NCBI GenBank assembly: GCA_904501965.1
Contig: CAJGCS010000079.1
Span: 1 to 5,371 of the forward strand
From: an uncultured Bacilli bacterium
GTDB taxonomy: Bacteria; Bacillota_I; Bacilli_A; ML615J-28; CAG-313
Length of the DNA: 5,371 bases
Reading direction: 5' to 3'
The notes beneath the pieces are model-generated. The model did no database searches and had not been told where the DNA came from. It saw nothing but the letters and a program-made list of their open reading frames with translations. This document shows, piece after piece, positions 1 to 4,593 of this stretch; the first letter of the stretch is position 1, and every line of letters starts with the position of its first letter. The position numbers were made by a program, and so were the translations under genes.

Positions 1-102
1 ACTTATGGGTTTAGAATATATATTTCATCAAATAATTTAAACTTTGGCGATGTATGTATTTGTGAAGGCGATGTCGATATTTTCTTTGATAAAAATAACT
101 AA
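1..102 (+). CDS. C-terminal end of an unidentified protein (5' truncated)
   Basis: Reading frame 1 is open from the first base to a TAA at 100-102 and encodes 33 residues ending in GDVDIFFDKNN. It is accepted as a gene tail because it is in frame from the window edge and its stop sits directly on a strong intrinsic terminator. The tail is acidic, with two GDV repeats and two cysteines (VCIC). I do not recognise the family, and too little is present to assign a function. It appears to belong to a transcription unit separate from the genes that follow. Confidence 0.6.
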   Translation, partial: TYGFRIYISSNNLNFGDVCICEGDVDIFFDKNN

Positions 103-137
103 AAAATGTCAGCTATATTATAGCTGACATTTTTGTT
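102..137 (+). terminator. Intrinsic terminator after the upstream gene
   Basis: A perfect inverted repeat pairs 103-115 (AAAATGTCAGCTA) with 121-133 (TAGCTGACATTTT). One more pair is possible at each end (102 with 134, 116 with 120), leaving a 3-nt loop. The 3' arm runs into a T-rich tract. The 5' arm is A-rich, so the hairpin could also stop transcription from the other direction, although no convergent gene is visible here. It begins at the stop codon of the partial gene and separates it from the promoter of the M42 peptidase gene. Confidence 0.9.
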
Positions 138-149
138 ATTTGTTTTTTA

Positions 150-179
150 TATACATAAATAATTAAAATATGATATAAT
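150..179 (+). promoter_or_regulatory. Predicted housekeeping-sigma promoter, extended -10, for the M42-yfcE-thiN run
   Basis: A perfect TATAAT lies at 174-179, preceded by TG at 171-172 plus one base, which makes an extended -10. A weak -35 match, TATACA (4 of 6 to TTGACA), sits at 150-155 with an 18-nt spacer. Transcription would start near 186, giving a leader of under 20 nt. It lies just downstream of the terminator and upstream of the first gene, where a promoter is expected. Confidence 0.75.
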
Positions 180-189
180 AATAACAAAT

Positions 190-193
190 GAGG
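190..193 (+). promoter_or_regulatory. Ribosome binding site of the M42 peptidase gene
   Basis: GAGG lies 9 nt before the ATG at 203 and supports that start. Confidence 0.7.
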
Positions 194-202
194 TAATTAA
201 AT

Positions 203-1243
203 ATGAAACTATTAGAAAAAATGTTAAAAACACCATCTGTAAGTGGATCTGAACTTCACTTTCAAAAAATGTTAATTGAAGAAATGAAAGAAGTAGATGA
301 TTTTGTAATCACACATCATAGCTATAATGTTATTCATGGCATTAACAAAGAATCAAATGTTAAAGTAATGTTACTTGCACATATTGATGAAATTGGCTTA
401 GTTATTGAAGAAGTACTTGAAAATGGTATTTGTAAAATGACTAATATTGGTTCTATTAGACCTGAGATGTATATGGGACAACAAGTATATGTTGTAAAAT
501 ATGTAGATGGAGCTCCTGTGTATGTAAATGGTGTCATTGGTTATACACCAAACTATAAACAAGGTAATGTTAGTGTTCTTGATTTAAACCTTGATTTAGG
601 TACTACTTCAAAAGAAGAAACATTAAAGCTTGTAAGTATTGGGGATGTGGTAATTCAAAAAGATACATATGCACATCTTGAAAATAACTGCCTTACATCA
701 AGAGCACTAGATGATAAGATAGGTGCATATATTGCATGTGAAGTATTAAGACGCGTTAAAAAAAATACAAAAAACGGAGTATACTTCTGTGCAACAGTAG
801 GTGAAGAAACAACAGGTAGAGGCGCTATTTTTTCAACAAGTACTATTACACCAACTTGTACAATCACACTTGACGTAGGTTCTGCAAGTGATGTGAACTA
901 TAACTCAAATGCTAATAAAAATATAAAACTTAGTGGTGGACCGATGTTATCAATTTCATCACATGCAAATCAACTTTTAAAAGCACATTTAGAAAAAGTT
1001 GCAAAAAAACACAATATTCCACTTCAATATGTTGTTGAAATATCTAGAACATATACAGACTTTGATAATGTATATAAACAAAATGGAGGTATTCCTTCAA
1101 TGCTTATTAGCATACCTTTAAGATATATGCATTCATCAGTTGAAGTTTGTAGTATGACTGATGTTGAATACATTATTACTTTACTTGTTGAGTTTATTAA
1201 AGACATGAACGAATCAACAAATTTTGATCCTTTTAAGGAGTAG
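203..1243 (+). CDS. M42-family dinuclear metal aminopeptidase
   Basis: This is a cytosolic peptidase predicted to remove N-terminal residues from peptides. M42 members include the TET and glutamyl aminopeptidases, FrvX and so-called CelM proteins; they use two divalent metals and usually form dodecameric particles. All expected active-site elements are visible in the 346 residues: AHIDEIG (His60, Asp62), SRALDDKIG (bridging metal ligand Asp170 or Asp171), VGEETTGRGA (catalytic Glu201, metal ligand Glu202), LDVG (Asp224, 22 residues after Glu202 as in characterised TET enzymes) and RYMHS (His310). Length is normal for the family and there is no signal peptide. The start has a GAGG site and a promoter close upstream. 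It is the first gene of a probable three-gene transcript; its last codons carry the ribosome binding site of the next gene. Substrate preference cannot be read from sequence, and annotations such as endoglucanase or deblocking peptidase would be over-specific. Confidence 0.93.
   Translation: MKLLEKMLKTPSVSGSELHFQKMLIEEMKEVDDFVITHHSYNVIHGINKESNVKVMLLAHIDEIGLVIEEVLENGICKMTNIGSIRPEMYMGQQVYVVKYVDGAPVYVNGVIGYTPNYKQGNVSVLDLNLDLGTTSKEETLKLVSIGDVVIQKDTYAHLENNCLTSRALDDKIGAYIACEVLRRVKKNTKNGVYFCATVGEETTGRGAIFSTSTITPTCTITLDVGSASDVNYNSNANKNIKLSGGPMLSISSHANQLLKAHLEKVAKKHNIPLQYVVEISRTYTDFDNVYKQNGGIPSMLISIPLRYMHSSVEVCSMTDVEYIITLLVEFIKDMNESTNFDPFKE
1235..1240 (+). promoter_or_regulatory. Ribosome binding site of yfcE, inside the end of the peptidase gene
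   Basis: AAGGAG lies 6 nt before the ATG at 1247 and overlaps the last codons (Lys-Glu) of the upstream gene. This arrangement suggests tight co-translation. Confidence 0.85.
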
Positions 1244-1246
1244 ATT

Positions 1247-1780
1247 ATGAAATATTTTGTTGCATCAGATATCCATGGATCAGTTTACTATGCTAAAAAA
1301 GTATTAGAACTTTTCGAAAAAGAAGAAGCAGATGAATTAATTTTATTAGGTGACTTATATTACCATGGTCCAAGAAACCCACTTCCAAAGGATTATTTAC
1401 CAATGGAGGTTGCATCACTTCTTTGTAATTTTAATAAACCATTACATGTTATTAAAGGAAACTGTGATGCAGAAGTAGATGAAATGATATCAAACTTTAA
1501 ATTTAATGATCATATAAAGTTAGATATTAATAACAAAAGATTCTATTTTACTCATGGTCATAAAGAAAACATTGATAATATTCCTACAAATGTAGATGTT
1601 CTTATATATGGGCATTTTCACACATGTTATATAAAAGAAAAAAATAATGTTATATGTATCAATGCAGGTTCTATTACCCTTCCGAAAAATAACACACCAC
1701 ATAGTTACTTAGTAATAGAAGATGGTGAAATTAAAATTAAAGATATTGAGGAAAACTTAATAGATTCTATTAAGCTATAA
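1247..1780 (+). CDS. yfcE: YfcE-type metallophosphodiesterase
   Basis: This is a calcineurin-like cytosolic phosphoesterase. E. coli YfcE is a Mn-dependent phosphodiesterase active on model substrates, and its physiological substrate is not settled. The 177-residue protein (family about 180) carries every metal-site motif in order: SDIHG (Asp8, His10), LLGD (Asp36), KGNCD (Asn72), THGH (His103) and YGHFH (His123, His125). It also has the subfamily signatures HGPRNPLP (residues 40-47) and GNCDAEVDEM (71-80), which closely match E. coli YfcE and separate it from generic MJ0936-type phosphoesterases. The ATG at 1247 has AAGGAG 6 nt upstream and starts 3 nt after the peptidase stop; thiN follows after 5 nt, so the three genes are probably co-transcribed. 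What links a phosphodiesterase to a peptidase and to thiamine kinase is unclear. The family call is secure; the biological role is not. Confidence 0.93.
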   Translation: MKYFVASDIHGSVYYAKKVLELFEKEEADELILLGDLYYHGPRNPLPKDYLPMEVASLLCNFNKPLHVIKGNCDAEVDEMISNFKFNDHIKLDINNKRFYFTHGHKENIDNIPTNVDVLIYGHFHTCYIKEKNNVICINAGSITLPKNNTPHSYLVIEDGEIKIKDIEENLIDSIKL

Positions 1781-1785
1781 AATAT

Positions 1786-2412
1786 ATGAAACGTTGCGTA
1801 ATTATTGGTGGAGCACCAATAAATAATTATGAATATATAAAGAAAAACCTAAGAAGCGATGACTTTTTTATCTTTTGTGATAGCGGTTTAAAACATTTAG
1901 AAAAATTAAATGTAAAACCAAGTGTAATAGTAGGTGATTTTGATTCATTTGAAAATCCTAATATGAACGTTCTTACAATTACTCTTCCAAAAGAAAAAGA
2001 TGATACCGATACAATGTATGGAGTAAAGTATGCCTTAGAAAAAGGCTTTAATGACTTTTTACTTTTAGGTGTTGTAGGCAGTAGACTTGATCATACACTA
2101 GGTAACATAACAATCCTTTGGTATTTAGAAAAAGAAGAAGCTACTGCTTTAATTATAGATGACTATTCAGAAATAGAAATAATTAAAAATACTACAAAAT
2201 ACATAACAAATGAATTTAAATATTTCTCACTTCTTAATCTAGGGGGCAGTGTAAGTCAAGTTTCGATTGAAAACGCAAAATATGACTTAAATAAGGCTCA
2301 AATTACAAATTATTACCCAATTGGCGTTAGTAACGAAGTAATTAACGATAGTATTGCAAAAGTAGAAGTATTTGAAGGAACACTATTATTAATAAAAGTT
2401 TTTAATGAATAA
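1786..2412 (+). CDS. thiN: Thiamine pyrophosphokinase
   Basis: It transfers pyrophosphate from ATP to thiamine, giving thiamine pyrophosphate and AMP, the one-step salvage route to the cofactor in the cytosol. The 208-residue protein has the family's usual length and motifs: CDSG (residues 31-34), VGDFDS (49-54), KEKDDTDT (69-76), GVVGSRLDHTLGN (95-107) and GVSNE (180-184). The first four form the ATP and Mg site; GVSNE lies in the C-terminal beta domain that helps bind thiamine. The gene begins 5 nt after yfcE. No Shine-Dalgarno sequence is visible before the ATG at 1786, so translation probably depends on ribosomes finishing yfcE. In many Firmicutes thiN follows rsgA and rpe; here its neighbours are a peptidase and yfcE. 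No thiamine riboswitch is visible nearby. No canonical terminator follows, so some transcripts may run into the T-box leader. Confidence 0.95.
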   Translation: MKRCVIIGGAPINNYEYIKKNLRSDDFFIFCDSGLKHLEKLNVKPSVIVGDFDSFENPNMNVLTITLPKEKDDTDTMYGVKYALEKGFNDFLLLGVVGSRLDHTLGNITILWYLEKEEATALIIDDYSEIEIIKNTTKYITNEFKYFSLLNLGGSVSQVSIENAKYDLNKAQITNYYPIGVSNEVINDSIAKVEVFEGTLLLIKVFNE

Positions 2413-2437
2413 TTTGCAAACACTTTCAAAGCAAATT
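2411..2437 (+). repeat. Imperfect palindrome after thiN containing a cre/LacI-like sequence
   Basis: AATTTGC (2411-2417) is the exact reverse complement of GCAAATT (2431-2437), with a 13-nt centre. No T tract follows, so it is not a standard intrinsic terminator. Inside it, 2414-2429 reads TTGCAAACACTTTCAA, which fits the Gram-positive catabolite-responsive element WTGNAANCGNWNNCWW at every fixed position except the central G (A here). It ends about 34 nt before the -10 box of the metNIQ promoter, a position where a LacI-family regulator could act. Such matches arise by chance in AT-rich DNA, so the functional call is weak; the inverted repeat itself is certain. Confidence 0.35.
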
Positions 2438-2459
2438 ACAAATCTCAAATATATATATA

Positions 2460-2468
2460 TGGTATAAT
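2460..2468 (+). promoter_or_regulatory. Predicted extended -10 promoter of the metNIQ operon
   Basis: TGGTATAAT at 2460-2468 is a perfect -10 box with the TGn extension. No good -35 hexamer lies at the usual distance (the 2440-2446 region is poor), so the extended -10 would carry most of the recognition. An (AT)n run precedes it. Transcription would begin near 2475, about 15-20 nt before the conserved start of T-box stem I. Confidence 0.72.
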
Positions 2469-2489
2469 TTAAATAACTTAATACTAAAT

Positions 2490-2736
2490 ACGATGAAAAG
2501 AAGAGTAAGTAATTACAATATTTATAGAGAGTTCTTGTTTGGTGGAAAAGAACATTAGCGTATTACTGAACATGGTCTTGGAGTTGATATGTCGATATGT
2601 AGGCATATCCGGAATTCTTCCCGTTACAGAAGATATGCTTGATAGAGCTAAATAGGCCAAATAATTGGTGAAAAAGGTTGGTACCACGTGAATATTATTC
2701 TCGTCCTTGTTTAAAACAGGGACGAGTGTTTTTATT
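2490..2736 (+). ncRNA. T-box riboswitch, methionine specific (AUG specifier)
   Basis: This is a tRNA-sensing leader RNA that controls transcription of metNIQ. Stem I elements are all present: AAGAGTAAGTA (2501-2511), AGAGAG (2526-2531), and an apical hairpin GTTCTT/AAGAAC (2531-2536/2548-2553) with GGTGGA in its loop. The specifier loop is framed by helices AGTAAT/ATTACT (2508-2513/2562-2567) and AAGA/TCTT (2501-2504/2576-2579). Within it, GTA faces GAAC-ATG-G, so the specifier codon is ATG at 2572-2574 (Met). A stem II pairs GCATATC (2603-2609) with GATATGC (2632-2638), and stem III pairs GCCAA (2656-2660) with TTGGT (2665-2669). The T-box sequence AGGTTGGTACCACG (2675-2688) differs from AGGGTGGNACCGCG at two positions. 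Its variable base is T, which would pair with a discriminator A, as in elongator tRNA-Met. Downstream methionine transport genes agree with this specificity. Confidence 0.95.
2674..2708 (+). promoter_or_regulatory. T-box antiterminator
   Basis: AAGG (2674-2677) can pair with CCTT (2705-2708), and ACG (2686-2688) with CGT (2702-2704). This leaves the TTGGTACC bulge that binds the tRNA acceptor end. The 3' strand 2702-2708 is the same sequence that forms the 5' arm of the terminator, so the two structures exclude each other. The A at 2686, a deviation from the usual G, keeps pairing with T2704. Confidence 0.88.
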
Positions 2737-2740
2737 TTTA
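2700..2740 (+). terminator. T-box regulated terminator before metN
   Basis: CTCGTCCTTGT (2700-2710) pairs with ACAGGGACGAG (2716-2726), eleven pairs with one T-G wobble, around a TTAAA loop. The arm is followed by TGTTTTTATTTTTA. It is the default OFF structure when tRNA-Met is charged. The metN ribosome binding site begins at the last base of the T tract. Confidence 0.92.
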
Positions 2741-2744
2741 GGAG
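2740..2744 (+). promoter_or_regulatory. Ribosome binding site deciding the upstream metN start
   Basis: AGGAG lies 5 nt before the ATG at 2750. It is the first good site after the T-box terminator and supports the long form of MetN. Confidence 0.75.
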
Positions 2745-2749
2745 AATTT

Positions 2750-3886
2750 ATGATAATTATATTATTGATAATAATTCTTTATTTAAGGAAAAAGCATAAA
2801 TCTGATCTTAACAAAATACTCATCGAAAATATAAGAGGAAAGAAAGATACTGAAATAAGCGAAGAATACTTTAATAAAGAAATATATGAAAAAATTAATA
2901 ATGAAGGGAATATAAATATGGAGAAATTACTTCAAATAAAAAACCTTTCAAAAAGTTTTAATGATAATGTTGTTTTAAAGAATATTAATCTTGACGTTGA
3001 TAAAAAAGATATTTATGGTATCTTAGGCTTATCTGGTGCTGGTAAATCAACACTAGTTAGATGTATCAATGGTCTTGAAAAAGCAAATAGCGGTGAAATT
3101 TATTTTGAAGGAAAACGTGTTAGATTTGATAGAAAATACAGAAGAGAAGTTGCAATGATTTTCCAACAATTTAATTTACTAGATCAAAGAACTGTTTTGA
3201 AAAATGTTTTACTTCCATCAGAACTTGCAGGAGAAAAAAATCAAAAAGAAAAAGCTCTTAAATATTTAGAGCTTGTTGGATTAAAAGATAAAATAAATAG
3301 CTATCCATCACAACTTTCAGGTGGTCAAAAACAACGCGTTGCAATTGCACGTGCACTTATGACAAATCCTAAAATCTTACTTTGTGATGAAGCAACATCA
3401 AGCTTAGACCCAGATACAACAAACCAAATTCTAGATTTACTAAGTGAGCTTAACAGTAAACTTGATCTTACTATTATTATGATTTCTCATCAAATGAATG
3501 TAATTGAGAGAATTTGTAATAAAGTTGCAATTATTGATAAAGCACAAATTGTAGAAAGTGGTTTAGCTCAAGATATATTCTTATTCCCTAAAACAGAAAT
3601 TTCAAAAAAGATTATTTATTCAGGTCATTTAAACACAGAACTTGATGATGCTAAAATGTTAAAGATAATTTTTAATGGTGAAATAGATACACCAATTATT
3701 GCAAACGTTGTTCAAGACTGTGGAATAATATTATCTGTTATATATGCAGATTCAAAAGTTGTTAATAATAGAATATATGGTCAACTTATTTTCAAAATGC
3801 CTGCATCAAGTCATGATGTTGAAAAATTAAAGAAATATTTTGACATAAAAGGTATTAAATATGAGGAGGTAGATGCAAATGAATAG
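2750..3886 (+). CDS. metN: Methionine ABC importer ATPase MetN with an N-terminal hydrophobic extension
   Basis: This is the ATP-hydrolysing subunit of the MetNIQ importer, acting at the inner face of the membrane. From ATG 2750 the protein has 378 residues; from the alternative ATG 2918 it has 322, against about 340 in typical MetN. In the 322-residue numbering: Walker A GLSGAGKST 37-45, Q-loop IFQQFN 81-86, signature LSGGQ 133-137, Walker B ILLCDE 153-158, H-loop His191, and a C-terminal NIL domain at about 235-322 that in E. coli MetN binds methionine and inhibits transport. The extra 56 residues start MIIILLIIILYLRKKHK, a short hydrophobic stretch followed by basic residues, and continue as a charged linker. 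The 2750 start is preferred for its AGGAG at 5 nt; AAGGGA (2904-2909) before 2918 makes an internal start possible. The open frame further upstream (a TTG at 2678) lies in the T-box and is not used. The end overlaps metI by 8 nt. Identity is secure, the start less so. Confidence 0.9.
   Translation: MIIILLIIILYLRKKHKSDLNKILIENIRGKKDTEISEEYFNKEIYEKINNEGNINMEKLLQIKNLSKSFNDNVVLKNINLDVDKKDIYGILGLSGAGKSTLVRCINGLEKANSGEIYFEGKRVRFDRKYRREVAMIFQQFNLLDQRTVLKNVLLPSELAGEKNQKEKALKYLELVGLKDKINSYPSQLSGGQKQRVAIARALMTNPKILLCDEATSSLDPDTTNQILDLLSELNSKLDLTIIMISHQMNVIERICNKVAIIDKAQIVESGLAQDIFLFPKTEISKKIIYSGHLNTELDDAKMLKIIFNGEIDTPIIANVVQDCGIILSVIYADSKVVNNRIYGQLIFKMPASSHDVEKLKKYFDIKGIKYEEVDANE
2904..2909 (+). promoter_or_regulatory. 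Possible internal ribosome binding site for the short MetN start
   Basis: AAGGGA sits 8 nt before ATG 2918, whose product begins MEKLLQIKNLSKSF, exactly where conventional MetN proteins begin. It is weaker than the AGGAG at 2740. If used, it would yield MetN without the hydrophobic extension. Confidence 0.4.
3864..3869 (+). promoter_or_regulatory. Ribosome binding site deciding the metI start
   Basis: AGGAGG lies 9 nt before the ATG at 3879 but only 3 nt before the in-frame ATG at 3873. The 3879 start is therefore preferred. The site is inside the 3' end of metN. Confidence 0.85.
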
Positions 3887-4592
3887 TAGCATTTTATTCC
3901 TTGTAAAAGAAACACCAGTAATAGAAGTAATATCAAATTTATTTTTCTCTATTTTGAAAACCGGAGGTATGGTATTTATCTCATGTTTCTTTGCATATTT
4001 AATTGGCATGCCACTTGGGATTTTACTAAATATTACTTCAAAAAAAGGAATTAGCCCTTGTAAATGGCTAAACTTTATCTTAAGTACTTTTGTTAATATC
4101 TTAAGATCAATTCCATGTTTAATTGTTGTAGTATTAATGATGCCTGTTGTTAGAAAAGTATTTGATGTTGCAACAGGAGAATGGTATACAATTATTATAC
4201 CTTTAACAGTAACATCATTTGGTTTTGTTGCTAGAATGGTAGAACAATCTTTATCAGAAGTTGATAAAGGAAAAATCGAAGCAGTAGAATCACTTGGTGC
4301 TACAAAACTACAAATTATATTAAAAGTATTATTACCAGAAGCTCGTGCAAGTTTAATTGGTGGGCTTGCGGTAACACTTGTATCAATTATTGGTTATACA
4401 TCGTTTGCTGATAATATTGGAGCTGGTGGATTAATCTCAGATATTTGGCGTTTCTATTCAAAAAATACTGGAGACTTCTTAGAACAACCAATATTTTGGG
4501 TAATGATTATAATTGTTATTTTAATTGTACAAGTAATTCAAGAAGTCGGATTACTTATTTCTAAAAAACTAGATAAAAGGAGAATTTCTTAA
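3879..4592 (+). CDS. metI: Methionine ABC importer permease MetI
   Basis: This is the integral membrane subunit that forms the methionine channel as a homodimer and couples to MetN. The 237-residue protein has hydrophobic segments at about 20-50, 66-95, 103-120, 155-180 and 205-228, matching the five-helix MetI fold. The cytoplasmic coupling (EAA) loop reads EAVESLGATKLQIILKVLLPEA at 134-155, with the conserved Gly and LPEA. Family signatures NILRSIP (73-79), IPLTV (107-111), ARMVE (118-122) and IGAGGL (180-185) agree with E. coli MetI. It is about 20 residues longer than the 217-residue E. coli protein; part of the excess is a loop after IGAGGL (about 186-204) and part is a charged C-terminal tail. 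The start at 3879 overlaps the end of metN by 8 nt, so translation is probably coupled. An ATG two codons earlier (3873) is possible but badly spaced. Confidence 0.94.
   Translation: MNSSILFLVKETPVIEVISNLFFSILKTGGMVFISCFFAYLIGMPLGILLNITSKKGISPCKWLNFILSTFVNILRSIPCLIVVVLMMPVVRKVFDVATGEWYTIIIPLTVTSFGFVARMVEQSLSEVDKGKIEAVESLGATKLQIILKVLLPEARASLIGGLAVTLVSIIGYTSFADNIGAGGLISDIWRFYSKNTGDFLEQPIFWVMIIIVILIVQVIQEVGLLISKKLDKRRIS
4577..4582 (+). promoter_or_regulatory. Ribosome binding site of metQ
   Basis: AAGGAG lies 11 nt before the ATG at 4594, slightly longer than usual spacing. It lies within the last codons of metI. Confidence 0.75.
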
Positions 4593-4593
4593 A

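Noticed and set aside
2411..2437. Intrinsic terminator for thiN
   Set aside because: The 7-bp stem has a 13-nt loop, is made mostly of A-T pairs, and is not followed by a T tract.
2449..2460. AT dinucleotide run as a repeat element
   Set aside because: A 12-nt AT run in about 70% A+T DNA next to a -10 box is expected by composition.
334..2687. Minus-strand open frames of 60-70 codons within the peptidase gene, yfcE and the T-box leader
   Set aside because: All are opposite well-supported genes or the riboswitch, are short, and show no recognisable protein motifs.
2678..2749. In-frame extension of metN upstream to a TTG codon at 2678
   Set aside because: It would translate the T-box bulge, the terminator hairpin and the T tract, and the region is fully explained by the leader RNA. 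The AGGAG at 2740 gives a proper start at 2750.
2413..2749. SAM (S-box) or thiamine pyrophosphate riboswitch
   Set aside because: The leader has the full set of T-box elements, and I see no conserved S-box or THI-box core.
3873..3878. Earlier metI start at ATG 3873
   Set aside because: It lies only 3 nt after AGGAGG, too close for efficient initiation; ATG 3879 is 9 nt away.
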